Below, in pieces: positions 31,482-39,974 of a stretch of DNA of 64,000 nt. This DNA comes from Microbacterium festucae (lineage in GTDB: Bacteria; Actinomycetota; Actinomycetes; Actinomycetales; Microbacteriaceae): the NCBI RefSeq assembly GCF_025421715.1, contig NZ_JAOEFC010000001.1, forward strand, positions 930,001 to 994,000. The letters run 5' to 3'. The translations under genes were made by a program, and so were the position numbers. The first letter of the stretch is position 1. Each line of letters starts with the position of its first letter. A model generated the notes under the pieces. That model searched no databases. It saw nothing but the letters and a program-made list of their open reading frames with translations, and was not told the origin of the DNA.

Positions 31482-33626
31482 ATGACCGATGACCGCCCCA
31501 CCCCCGCGCTGACGCGGCTGGCCGAAGCCCACGGCATCGCCACCGAGTACTGGTCGTTCTTCGGCGACCGCGTCGTCGTCCCCGCCACGACCCTGCGCGC
31601 CATCCTCGGCGCGATGGGGGTGACGGCGCAGACGGATGCCGAGATCGACGAGGCTGCGACGCTCGTGGCCGAGTCGCCGTGGCGCGAGCTGCTGCCGGCA
31701 TCCGTCGTCTCCCGCCCCGGCGCGCGCAGCGTCGAGGTGCACGTCGCCGATGCGCACGAGGTGACCCTGGCGGTCGCGCTCGAAGACGGCACGTGGCGCG
31801 ATGTGGCGATTCCCGAGCAGCAGCCCACGGCGCGGCTGGTCGACGGGGTGCTGCGCTGGAAGGTGACGGTGCCCGTCCCCGCCGACCTGCCCCTCGGGTG
31901 GCACACGCTGTGGGCGTGGCAGCGCCCGTTCGGCGGCGGGGAGGCCGACCGCACGGCATCCTGCCCGTTCGTGATCACCCCCGAGCGGCTCGAGCGCGGG
32001 CGCACACGACCGGGCAAGAACGGCCGCGGCTGGGGCCTGATGGCGCAGCTGTACTCGGTGCGCTCGCGCGGATCGTGGGGCATGGGCGACTTCGCCGGCC
32101 TCGGCGACCTCGCCGCGGTGGCCGGGGCGCAGGGAGCCGACTTCCTGCTCGTGAACCCGATCCACGCCGCCGAGGTCACCTCGCCGATCGAGCCGTCGCC
32201 CTACCTGCCGGCCACCCGCCGCTTCCTCGCGCCGCTGTACGTGCGGCCCGAAGACATCCGCGAGGCGTCGTACCTGGATGCCGCCGGCCGGGCGGCCCTC
32301 GCCGCCGCCCGCGCGCCGGTCGCCGCGCACGACACCGACCCGCACCGCATCGACCGCGACGCGGTGTGGGCCGCCAAGCGGTCGGCGCTCGAGGTCGTGT
32401 TCGCGGTGCCCCGCAGCCCCGCGCGCGCCGCGGAACTGGCCGACTTCCTCGCCCGCGAGGGCCGGCCGCTCGAGGACTTCGCGCTGTGGTGCGCCCTCGA
32501 GGAGCACTACGAGGGCGTGGAGCGCCCGGCGGCGGCGCGCGACATCGGGTCGCCGCTCGTGGCCGAGCTGCGCGCGCAACTGGCCGACCGGGTCGCCTTC
32601 CACGCGTGGCTGCAGTGGATCGCCGAGCAGCAGGTCGCCGCCGCGCAGGCCGGCGCCCTGGCATCCGGCATGACGATCGGCGTCATGCACGACCTCGCGG
32701 TCGGCGTGCACACGCTCGGTTCCGACGCGTGGTCGCTGCACGACATGTACGCCCCCGGAATCACCGTCGGCGCCCCACCCGACATGTACAACCAGCAGGG
32801 GCAGAACTGGAACCAGCCGCCGTGGCTGCCCGCCGCGCTCGCCACGGCCGGCTACGCGCCGCTGCGCGACATGATCCGCACGCTGCTGCGCCATGCCGGC
32901 GCGCTGCGGATCGACCACGTGATCGGGCTGTTCCGGCTGTGGTGGATCCCGGCCGGTCTCGGCGCCGGCGCCGGCACCTATGTGCGCTACGACCACGAGG
33001 CGATGATCGGGGTGCTCACCCTCGAGGCGCAGCGCGCGGGGGCGGTGCTCATCGGCGAAGACCTCGGCCTCGTCGAGCCGTGGGTGCGCGACTACCTGGC
33101 CGCGCGCGGGGTGCTGGGCACCTCGGTGCTGTGGTTCGAGCAGGACGGCGACAAGCCGCGCCCGCCCGAGCAGTACCGCGAGGCGCTGCTGGCCACCGTC
33201 AACACGCACGACCTGCCGCCGACGGCGGGCTACCTCGCCGGCGACCACGTCGCCCTGCGCGCCCGGCTGGGACTGCTCACCCGGCCGGTCGACGACGAAC
33301 GCGCCGACGCCGAGCGCGAGCGCGACGCGATGCTCGCCTTCCTCCGAGAGCGCGGGCTCATCGGCCCGGATGCCGGCGAGCAGCAGATCATCGAAGCCCT
33401 CAACGTGCTCATCACCGCGTCCCCGTCGCGACTGCTCGGCGTGGCGCTCGTGGATGCCGTCGGCGAACGGCGCGTGCAGAACCAGCCCGGCACCGACAAG
33501 GAGTACCCCAACTGGCAGGTGCCCCTGGCCGACTCCGCCGGCGACGCCGTGCTCATCGAGGACCTCGCCGCGAACCCCCGGTTCACCGCCCTCACCGATG
33601 CCGTGGATCGGGCCTTGCGGGGCTGA
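31482..33626 (+). CDS. malQ: 4-alpha-glucanotransferase
   Basis: 714 residues from ATG 31482 with GGAGGG upstream. GH77 amylomaltase: GLMAQLYSVRSRGSWGMGDF, LRIDHVIGLFRLWWIP (nucleophile Asp), VLIGEDLGLVEPWVRD (acid/base Glu) and NTHDLPP are all present. It transfers alpha-1,4-glucan segments in maltodextrin and glycogen turnover. The first 150 residues are the beta-rich N-terminal domain found in actinobacterial MalQ. It interrupts the usual regulator-dehydrogenase neighbourhood. Confidence 0.96.
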   Translation: MTDDRPTPALTRLAEAHGIATEYWSFFGDRVVVPATTLRAILGAMGVTAQTDAEIDEAATLVAESPWRELLPASVVSRPGARSVEVHVADAHEVTLAVALEDGTWRDVAIPEQQPTARLVDGVLRWKVTVPVPADLPLGWHTLWAWQRPFGGGEADRTASCPFVITPERLERGRTRPGKNGRGWGLMAQLYSVRSRGSWGMGDFAGLGDLAAVAGAQGADFLLVNPIHAAEVTSPIEPSPYLPATRRFLAPLYVRPEDIREASYLDAAGRAALAAARAPVAAHDTDPHRIDRDAVWAAKRSALEVVFAVPRSPARAAELADFLAREGRPLEDFALWCALEEHYEGVERPAAARDIGSPLVAELRAQLADRVAFHAWLQWIAEQQVAAAQAGALASGMTIGVMHDLAVGVHTLGSDAWSLHDMYAPGITVGAPPDMYNQQGQNWNQPPWLPAALATAGYAPLRDMIRTLLRHAGALRIDHVIGLFRLWWIPAGLGAGAGTYVRYDHEAMIGVLTLEAQRAGAVLIGEDLGLVEPWVRDYLAARGVLGTSVLWFEQDGDKPRPPEQYREALLATVNTHDLPPTAGYLAGDHVALRARLGLLTRPVDDERADAERERDAMLAFLRERGLIGPDAGEQQIIEALNVLITASPSRLLGVALVDAVGERRVQNQPGTDKEYPNWQVPLADSAGDAVLIEDLAANPRFTALTDAVDRALRG

Positions 33627-33644
33627 GCGGGGGCGGGTGTCCTG

Positions 33645-33957
33645 ACCCGCACTTCGTGGGACCCGGCATCCGCCCGTGTCCCGTGATCCGCGGGTGCGGC
33701 GGCCCTGACCCGCACTTTATGGGACCTGGCATCCGCCCGCGTCCCGCAATTGGCGGATGCCGCGACCTCTACCGCACTCCGCGGGACCCGGAATCCGATC
33801 ATGTCCCGCAAACGGTGGGTCTGGCTGCCCTCACCCGCACTTTGTGGGACCCGGCACCCGACCACGTCCCGCGACAGGCGGATACCGCGCCCCGAACCCG
33901 CACTCCGCGGGACCCGCCCCCCACCCGCGTCCCGCAAACGGCGCCCACCGCCCACGG
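33645..33957. repeat. five-unit 62-63 bp tandem repeat
   Basis: Units begin at 33645, 33708, 33771, 33833 and 33896, each opening with ACCCGCACT (ACCGCACT in unit 3) followed by GGGAC, about 15 variable bases, GTCCCG and a GGCGG-like tail. GGGAC...GTCCC gives each unit a small internal hairpin. The last unit decays near 33957. It occupies the 435-base malQ-aldehyde dehydrogenase spacer; no gene is seen there. Confidence 0.85.
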
Positions 33958-34061
33958 CACCGGCCCCCGCAACGGGATGCAACGTAGCGGGGCGTAGCGT
34001 CCACGGCATCCGAACCGCGGCGCGGATGCCGCGGACTCATGGACCGTCGAAGGAGACAGAC

Positions 34062-35612
34062 ATGACCATCGTCGAAGAGGGCGTCTCGAGCGTCTACGCC
34101 GCTCCCGGCCAGCGCGGGGCGGTCGCCGAGTATCGCGCCCGGTACGGGCACTACATCGGCGGCGAGTTCGTCGACCCGGTGAAGGGGCAGTACTTCGAGA
34201 ACATCTCGCCGGTCAACGGCAAGCCGTTCTGCGAGGTGGGCCGCGGCACCGTCGAAGACATCGACCGCGCCGTCGACGTCGCATGGCAGGCGTTCGAGTC
34301 GTGGAAGCGCACGACGCCGGCCGATCGCGCCGTCATCCTCAACAAGATCGCCGACCGCATCGAGCAGAACCTCGAGAAGATCGCCGTGGCCGAGACGTGG
34401 GAGAACGGCAAGCCGGTGCGCGAGACGCTCGCCGCCGACATCCCGCTGGCCGTCGACCACTTCCGCTACTTCGCCGGCGTGCTGCGGGCGCAGGAGGGAT
34501 CGCTCAGCCAGATCGACGAAGACACCGTGGCATATCACTTCCACGAGCCGCTGGGTGTGGTCGGCCAGATCATCCCGTGGAACTTCCCCATCCTCATGGC
34601 CACGTGGAAGCTCGCCCCCGCCCTCGCCGCCGGCAACTGCGTCGTGCTGAAGCCGGCCGAGCAGACGCCGGCGTCCATCCTGTTCCTCTTCGAGCTGATC
34701 GGCGACCTGCTGCCGGCGGGCGTCGTGAACATCGTCAACGGGTTCGGCATCGAGGCGGGGGCGCCGCTCGCGCAGCACAAGCGCATCCGCAAGGTCGCCT
34801 TCACCGGCGAGACCACGACCGGGCGCCTGATCATGCAGTACGCCTCGCAGAACCTCATCCCGGTGACCCTCGAACTCGGGGGCAAGAGCGCGAACATCTT
34901 CTTCGAAGACGTCGCGCGCGACACGTCGGATGCCTACTACGACAAGGTGCTCGAAGGGTTCACGTTCTTCGCCCTCAACCAGGGCGAGGTGTGCACGTGC
35001 CCGTCGCGCGCGCTCATCCAGCGCTCGATCTACGACCGGTTCCTCGGTGACGGGGTGGAGCGGGTGAAGAAGATCGTGCAGGGCAACCCGCTCGACCCGG
35101 CGACGATGATCGGCGCACAGGCATCGAACGATCAGCTCGAGAAGATCCTGTCGTACATCGACATCGGCAAGGCCGAGGGCGCCAAGGTGCTCATCGGCGG
35201 GGAGCGCGTCGACCTGGGCGGCGACCTGTCGGAGGGCTACTACGTCGCGCCGACGGTGTTCGAGGGGCAGAACTCGATGCGCATCTTCCAGGAGGAGATC
35301 TTCGGCCCGGTCGTCTCGGTGACGAGCTTCGACGACTTCGACGACGCCATCTCGATCGCCAACGACACGCTCTACGGCCTGGGCGCGGGCGTGTGGAGCC
35401 GTTCCGGCGACACCGCCTATCGCGCCGGACGCGCGATCGAAGCCGGCCGGGTGTGGACCAACACCTACCACCAGTACCCCGCCCACGCGGCATTCGGCGG
35501 CTACAAGCAGTCGGGCATCGGGCGCGAGAACCACCTGAAGATGCTCGACCACTACCAGCAGACGAAGAACCTCCTCGTCTCCTACGCCGACGGCGCGATG
35601 GGCTTCTTCTAA
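34062..35612 (+). CDS. NAD-dependent acetaldehyde-type dehydrogenase
   Basis: 516 residues from ATG 34062 with AAGGAG upstream; the longer open frame is only repeat sequence. Aldehyde dehydrogenase superfamily of the ExaC/AldB type: [21 protein letters not shown], the NAD loop [12 protein letters not shown], the general base in [12 protein letters not shown], and the catalytic cysteine in [16 protein letters not shown]. It probably oxidises acetaldehyde or related short aldehydes to acids. The DUF779 gene follows, a recurrent partner of this enzyme group. Confidence 0.94.
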   Translation: MTIVEEGVSSVYAAPGQRGAVAEYRARYGHYIGGEFVDPVKGQYFENISPVNGKPFCEVGRGTVEDIDRAVDVAWQAFESWKRTTPADRAVILNKIADRIEQNLEKIAVAETWENGKPVRETLAADIPLAVDHFRYFAGVLRAQEGSLSQIDEDTVAYHFHEPLGVVGQIIPWNFPILMATWKLAPALAAGNCVVLKPAEQTPASILFLFELIGDLLPAGVVNIVNGFGIEAGAPLAQHKRIRKVAFTGETTTGRLIMQYASQNLIPVTLELGGKSANIFFEDVARDTSDAYYDKVLEGFTFFALNQGEVCTCPSRALIQRSIYDRFLGDGVERVKKIVQGNPLDPATMIGAQASNDQLEKILSYIDIGKAEGAKVLIGGERVDLGGDLSEGYYVAPTVFEGQNSMRIFQEEIFGPVVSVTSFDDFDDAISIANDTLYGLGAGVWSRSGDTAYRAGRAIEAGRVWTNTYHQYPAHAAFGGYKQSGIGRENHLKMLDHYQQTKNLLVSYADGAMGFF

Positions 35613-35621
35613 CCCCCGGTC

Positions 35622-35715
35622 CGCTGTTCTCCCGCGCCTCCCCACCGCGAGAGAACAGCGGGGCGCCGAGGGAACGGTCGCCACCCGTTCCCTCGGCGCC
35701 GAGGTGTTCTCTCGC
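35622..35715 (+). promoter_or_regulatory. alternative hairpins between dehydrogenase and DUF779
   Basis: Hairpin A pairs 35622-35637 with 35646-35661 (15 of 16 pairs). Hairpin B pairs GGCGCCGAGGGAACGG (35662-35677) with its exact complement (35685-35700). GCGAGAGAAC (35647-35656), the right arm of A, is also perfectly complementary to GTTCTCTCGC (35706-35715). A and this outer pairing exclude each other. No T run follows any stem. The layout resembles an attenuator or a processing element; no known riboswitch class is recognised. Confidence 0.55.
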
Positions 35716-35789
35716 CGGAAGCGGCCGCGACAGCGGGCGGGGCGGGACGGGGAGACGAGACGGGGCCGGAACCAGGAGAGGGGTGCGGG

Positions 35790-36206
35790 ATGGACATGGC
35801 TGAGACGTACGGGCGGGTGGCGGTGACCGATGCGGCGGCGCAGCTGCTGCGCGAGCTCACCGGGCAGCACGGGCCGCTCATGTTCCACCAGTCGGGCGGA
35901 TGCTGCGACGGCAGCGCCCCGATGTGCTTCCCGGTCGGCATGTTCCTCACCGGGCCGAGCGACGTGAAGCTCGGCGACCTCGAGGTGGGGCTGGAGGCGC
36001 CCATCGAGGTGTTCATCTCCTCCGCGCAGTTCGAGTACTGGAAGTACACGCACATCACGATCGACGTCGTCCCCGGCCGCGGCGCCGGCTTCAGCGTGGA
36101 AGGCCCCACCGGCAAGCGGTTCATCATCCGGTCGCGGATGCTGACCGATGCCGAGCTGGAGCACTTCGGCCTCGCCCCGGCCTCCGGCGCCGGAACCCCG
36201 GCCTGA
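35790..36206 (+). CDS. DUF779 protein
   Basis: 138 residues. The family core is LMFHQSGGCCDGSAPMCFP, with three closely spaced cysteines that could bind metal, followed by FISSAQFEYWKYTHITIDVVPGRGAGFSVEG. DUF779 genes are found beside acetaldehyde and alcohol dehydrogenase genes in Actinobacteria and Proteobacteria; the biochemical role is not known. Placed 177 bases after the dehydrogenase with structured RNA between, so probably cotranscribed but separately controlled. Confidence 0.9.
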   Translation: MDMAETYGRVAVTDAAAQLLRELTGQHGPLMFHQSGGCCDGSAPMCFPVGMFLTGPSDVKLGDLEVGLEAPIEVFISSAQFEYWKYTHITIDVVPGRGAGFSVEGPTGKRFIIRSRMLTDAELEHFGLAPASGAGTPA

Positions 36207-36268
36207 AGACCCCGCCCTCAGACCCCGCCCTCAGACCCCGCCCTGAAGACCCCGCCCTGAAGACCCCC
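36207..36268. repeat. 13-14 bp tandem repeat after DUF779 stop
   Basis: AGACCCCGCCCTC twice, then AGACCCCGCCCTGA twice, then a partial unit, starting right after the DUF779 stop codon and ending beside the stop of the convergent membrane-protein gene. Units carry TCA or TGA. Confidence 0.75.
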
Positions 36269-36273
36269 GACGG

Positions 36274-37005
36274 TCAGACCCCGAGCGGCTCCCGCTGCTC
36301 GATGACGACCACGGGGTCGGTGCGGAAGATGATCTTGAAGATCGGGAAGTACACGGCGCACGAGATTAGCGCGTTGATGAGCATCGTCACCATGTCGGCG
36401 GCGGCCTCGCCGGCCGAGCCCATGCCCCAGGTCGTGATGAACAGGTCGTAGATCGGCGCCTTGTACAGCCCCTGCAGCGCGGCCGCCCCGAAGGTGATCA
36501 CGACGTAGGCGGCCGTGTACCAGGCGGCGGCGATCCACGGGTTGCTGTTGGACTTGAAGGTGATGTTGCGCTGTGCGAAGAAGTTCAGCACCTGCGCGAT
36601 GGCCAGGGTCAGCTGCACCGCGAGGAAGTAGGCCAGGCCGCCCCCGCCCTCGGGGAGCGCCCCCGCGGCGTAGTCGAAGACGAAGTAGTCCGATCCGATG
36701 GGCAGCGCCTGCAATCCGATGTCGACCAGCGGCGTCAGACCGAACAGCGCCTTGGCCACCGGCATCAGCACCAGCTGCAGCACCGTCATGCCGACGTTCA
36801 GCACGGCGAACACGATCAGCTGGGCGAGCGTCTGACGGGTGGCGGCGAAGAGGGCCCATCGGGCGCGCAGGCGAAGGAACACGCTGACCACCCGACCACG
36901 ACCGCCACCCGCGGATGCCGTCGGCCGCGGAATCTGTCGCTCAGGCCGCGCGATCAGCCGCCCGCGACCTTTGGAACGGCCCTCTGACACCCGGCGCGAC
37001 GGCAT
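36274..37005 (-). CDS. GtrA-like membrane protein
   Basis: About 243 residues from the ATG at 37005 (MPSRRVSEG); no ribosome site is clear, and a GTG near 36891 just before VFLRLRARWALF is an alternative. Four hydrophobic segments follow a basic N-terminus: LIVFAVLNVGMTVLQLVL, then LAYFLAVQLTLAIAQVLNFF with the GtrA-typical AQRNITFKSN, YVVITFGAAALQGLY and MLINALISCAVYFPIFKII. GtrA proteins help move or modify lipid-linked sugars in cell-surface glycan synthesis; the specific role is unknown. Convergent with DUF779 and divergent from the ABC operon. Confidence 0.7.
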   Translation of the reverse strand: MPSRRVSEGRSKGRGRLIARPERQIPRPTASAGGGRGRVVSVFLRLRARWALFAATRQTLAQLIVFAVLNVGMTVLQLVLMPVAKALFGLTPLVDIGLQALPIGSDYFVFDYAAGALPEGGGGLAYFLAVQLTLAIAQVLNFFAQRNITFKSNSNPWIAAAWYTAAYVVITFGAAALQGLYKAPIYDLFITTWGMGSAGEAAADMVTMLINALISCAVYFPIFKIIFRTDPVVVIEQREPLGV

Positions 37006-37087
37006 CCGGTGCCGCCGGAGGCGGGTTTCGGTCTCGTTACGAAACGGCCGTGAATACTGCCGTAAGCCACCGGCAGGTGAAAGATGA

Positions 37088-37115
37088 GTGACGCCCGCCC
37101 TCCGACGGGCGTCAC
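37088..37115 (+). promoter_or_regulatory. leader hairpin of the ABC operon
   Basis: GTGACGCCCG and its exact complement CGGGCGTCAC around eight bases, ending 21 bases before the substrate-binding protein ATG, so just upstream of its ribosome site CAGAGG. GTTTCG (37025-37030) and CGAAAC (37040-37045) further upstream form a candidate operator. Stabilisation of the mRNA 5' end or repression is inferred. Confidence 0.45.
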
Positions 37116-37136
37116 CACACAGCAGAGGTACTACCC

Positions 37137-38771
37137 ATGGCACTGCATCACAGCACGCGCGGCCGTCTCGGCCTCGCGATCGGCGCCCTCGGCGCGGCAT
37201 CGCTCCTCCTGGCCGGCTGCGCCGGCGGCGGCAGCACCGGCGGCTCCTCCGGCGAGGCGTCCGGAGACCCGGTCATCGTCGGAACCACCGACAAGGTCAC
37301 CACGCTCGACCCGGCCGGCTCGTACGACAACGGCTCGCTCGCCGTGCAGACCCAGGTCTTCCCGTACCTGGTCAACACCGACTACAACTCCACCGAGGTC
37401 GTCCCCGACCTGGCCGAGTCGGCCGAGTTCACCTCGCCCAACGAGTACACCGTCACCCTTCCCGCGGGCCTGAAGTGGTCCAACGGCAACGACCTCACCT
37501 CGTCGGACGTCAAGTTCTCGTTCGACCGCAACATCAAGATCGCCGACCCGAACGGCGCCTCGAGCCTGCTCTACAACCTCGACAGCGTCGAGACCCCCGA
37601 CGACACCACCGTCGTCTTCAAGCTGAAGACCGACAACGACCAGGTGTTCCCGTTCATCCTCACGAGCTTCCCCGGCGCCATCGTCGACGAGGACGTGTTC
37701 TCGGCCGACGCGGTCACGCCCGACCAGGACATCGTCGACGCCGACGCCTTCGGCGGCCCGTACTCGATCACCTCGTGGGACTTCAACAAGACCGTCGAGT
37801 TCACCCCGAACGAGAACTACAAGGGTCTGCTCGACGCCCCCGTCAACGGCGGTGTGATCCTCAGCTACTTCGCCGAGTCGTCGAACCTGAAGCTGGCCGT
37901 CCAGCAGGGTGACATCGACGTGGCCTACCGCAGCCTCTCGGCCACCGACGTCGACGACCTGTCGGGCAACGACGACGTCAAGGTCGTCGAGGGCCCCGGC
38001 GGCGAGATCCGCTACATCGTGTTCAACTTCAACACGCAGCCCTACGGCGCCACGACCGCCGACGCCGACCCGGCCAAGGCGCTCGCCGTCCGTCAGGCCG
38101 TCGCCGACCTCGTCGACCGCGACGCGCTGTCGGAGCAGGTCTACAAGGGCACCTACACCCCGCTGTACTCGTACGTCCCCGAGGGCTTCGCCGGCGCGAC
38201 CGACGCGCTGAAGGGTCTCTACGGCGACGGCGCGGGTGCTCCGGATGCCGCGAAGGCCAAGGCCACGCTCGAGGCGGCCGGCGTCACCACCCCGGTGGAG
38301 CTGAGCCTGCAGTACAGCCCCGACCACTACGGCCCCTCGTCGGGTGACGAGTACGCCCTGGTGAAGTCGCAGCTCGAGGCCGACGGCCTGTTCACGGTGA
38401 ACCTGCAGTCGACCGAGTGGGTGCAGTACTCCAAGGACCGCACCTCCGACGTCTACCCGGCCTACCAGCTGGGCTGGTTCCCGGACTACTCCGACGCCGA
38501 CAACTACCTGACGCCGTTCTTCCTCAAGGAGAACTTCCTCGGCAACCACTACGACAACCCCGAGGTCAACGACCTGATCCTCCAGCAGGCCGTCGAGCCG
38601 GATGCGGCCACCCGCACCGCCGACATCGAGAAGATCCAGGAGCTCGTCGCGGGCGACCTGTCCACGGTGCCGCTGCTGCAGGGCGCCCAGGTCGCCGTGA
38701 CCGGTGCGGCGGTGAGCGGCGTCACCCTCGACGCCTCGTTCAAGCTGCGTTTCGCGCCGATCACCAAGTAA
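37137..38771 (+). CDS. ABC transporter substrate-binding lipoprotein, peptide type
   Basis: 544 residues. Lipobox LLLAGC with the lipidated Cys28 anchors it outside the membrane. The rest is an SBP_bac_5 (DppA/OppA) protein: VTTLDPAGSYDNGSLAVQTQ, WSNGNDLTSSDVKFSFDRN, and AYQLGWFPDYSDADNYLTPFF near the end. It delivers oligopeptides, dipeptides or a similar ligand to the two permeases and the fused ATPase that follow; the ligand cannot be read from sequence. Confidence 0.94.
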   Translation: MALHHSTRGRLGLAIGALGAASLLLAGCAGGGSTGGSSGEASGDPVIVGTTDKVTTLDPAGSYDNGSLAVQTQVFPYLVNTDYNSTEVVPDLAESAEFTSPNEYTVTLPAGLKWSNGNDLTSSDVKFSFDRNIKIADPNGASSLLYNLDSVETPDDTTVVFKLKTDNDQVFPFILTSFPGAIVDEDVFSADAVTPDQDIVDADAFGGPYSITSWDFNKTVEFTPNENYKGLLDAPVNGGVILSYFAESSNLKLAVQQGDIDVAYRSLSATDVDDLSGNDDVKVVEGPGGEIRYIVFNFNTQPYGATTADADPAKALAVRQAVADLVDRDALSEQVYKGTYTPLYSYVPEGFAGATDALKGLYGDGAGAPDAAKAKATLEAAGVTTPVELSLQYSPDHYGPSSGDEYALVKSQLEADGLFTVNLQSTEWVQYSKDRTSDVYPAYQLGWFPDYSDADNYLTPFFLKENFLGNHYDNPEVNDLILQQAVEPDAATRTADIEKIQELVAGDLSTVPLLQGAQVAVTGAAVSGVTLDASFKLRFAPITK

Positions 38772-38778
38772 GTCAACG

Positions 38779-38868
38779 GGTGCGGGCGTTTCGACTCGCT
38801 GCGCTCGCTCAACGACCGGGTCCGGTCGTTGAGCGGGGCGCGCGGCGCCGAGTCGGAACGCCCGCACC
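38779..38868. repeat. nested palindrome between binding protein and permease genes
   Basis: Three nested pairings: GGTGCGGGCGTT (38779-38790) with 38857-38868; CGACTCG (38792-38798) with 38849-38855; and GCTCAACGACCGG (38807-38819) with 38822-38834. The left half contains TCGACTCGCTGCGCTCGCTC, a motif I know as recurring in intergenic DNA of this family. It may shield the 3' end of the binding-protein message and lower downstream expression. Confidence 0.75.
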
Positions 38869-38887
38869 GTACGTAAGGTAGACACCC

Positions 38888-39973
38888 ATGACGACCGACG
38901 TCGCCGAACCGCCCGCCTTCCTGCACGCCCCGACCAAGAGCCGGGGCGGCGGCGGCACGCTCAGCCGCTACCTGCTGGTGCGGTTCCTGCTGATCTTCCC
39001 GACCGTGCTCATCCTGGTCACCCTCGTCTTCTTCCTGATCCGGCTCACCGGCGACCCGATCACCGCCGCACTCGGCGGGCGCCTCCCCGCCGACCAGCTG
39101 CAGGAGCGCATCCACGAGGCCGGCTACGACCGCCCGATCTTCGTGCAGTACATCGAGTACCTCGGGCAGATCCTCACCTTCAACTTCGGCACCACGATCA
39201 CCGACAACCAGCCGGTCATCGACGTGCTCGCCACCTACGGGCTCGCGACCTTCGAACTGGTCGTCTACGCCCTCGTGGTCGCCTTCATCGTCGGCATCCC
39301 GTTCGGCATGGTCGCCGCCGCGATGCGCGACCGCTGGCCCGACGCGGTGCTGCGTGTCAGCGCGATCCTCTTCTATGCGACGCCCGTCTTCTTCTCGGGA
39401 CTCATCGCCAAGCTCGTCTTCTCGGTGTGGCTCGGCTGGCTCCCGGTGTCGGGCCGCGCGAACGTGCGCACCGAGATCGCCCTCGAGCGCGGTGACGGCG
39501 GCACCGGCATCTACCTCATCGACGCGATCGCCAGCGGCAACCCCGCCTACGTGCAGGACGTGCTGGCCCACGCGGTGCTCCCCGCACTCACGCTGGGTCT
39601 GCTGACGGCCGGCATCTTCCTGCGCCTGGTGCGCACCAACGTCATCGGCACCCTCAACATGCCGTACGTGGACGCGGCGCGCTCGCGCGGCGTGCGCGAG
39701 GTGCGCCTCGTGCGCACCCACGCCTACCGCCCCGCGCTCATCCCGATCATCACCGTCATCGGTCTGCAGATCGCGCTGATGCTCGGCGGCGCGGTGCTGA
39801 CCGAGACCACCTTCGAGTGGCAGGGGCTCGGCTTCCAGCTCGCGGGCTACCTGGCCTCGCGCGACTTCGTCGCGGTGCAGGGCATCGTCGCGATGATCGC
39901 GATCATCGTGGCTGTGACCAACTTCGTCGTCGACGTGATCGCCGCCTTCATCGATCCGCGAGTGAGGTACTGA
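38888..39973 (+). CDS. ABC transporter permease, DppB type
   Basis: 361 residues with six to seven hydrophobic segments, the first at about 35-55. The DppB pattern LVRFLLIFPTVLILVTLVFFLIRLTGDP and the cytoplasmic loop NVIGTLNMPYVDAARSRGVREVRLVRTHAYR (EAA motif, A..RG) are clear. It forms the membrane channel with the next gene's product, coupled by the EAA loop to the ATPase. One base separates it from the second permease gene. Confidence 0.95.
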   Translation: MTTDVAEPPAFLHAPTKSRGGGGTLSRYLLVRFLLIFPTVLILVTLVFFLIRLTGDPITAALGGRLPADQLQERIHEAGYDRPIFVQYIEYLGQILTFNFGTTITDNQPVIDVLATYGLATFELVVYALVVAFIVGIPFGMVAAAMRDRWPDAVLRVSAILFYATPVFFSGLIAKLVFSVWLGWLPVSGRANVRTEIALERGDGGTGIYLIDAIASGNPAYVQDVLAHAVLPALTLGLLTAGIFLRLVRTNVIGTLNMPYVDAARSRGVREVRLVRTHAYRPALIPIITVIGLQIALMLGGAVLTETTFEWQGLGFQLAGYLASRDFVAVQGIVAMIAIIVAVTNFVVDVIAAFIDPRVRY

Positions 39974-39974
39974 G

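Noticed and set aside
33645..33957. Repeat array considered as a CRISPR array
   Set aside because: Units are contiguous, 62-63 bp, and vary internally; there is no repeat/spacer alternation and no cas gene.
33750..34061. N-terminal extension of the aldehyde dehydrogenase frame
   Set aside because: It translates the tandem repeat and lacks a ribosome site, while ATG 34062 has AAGGAG and begins the family sequence.
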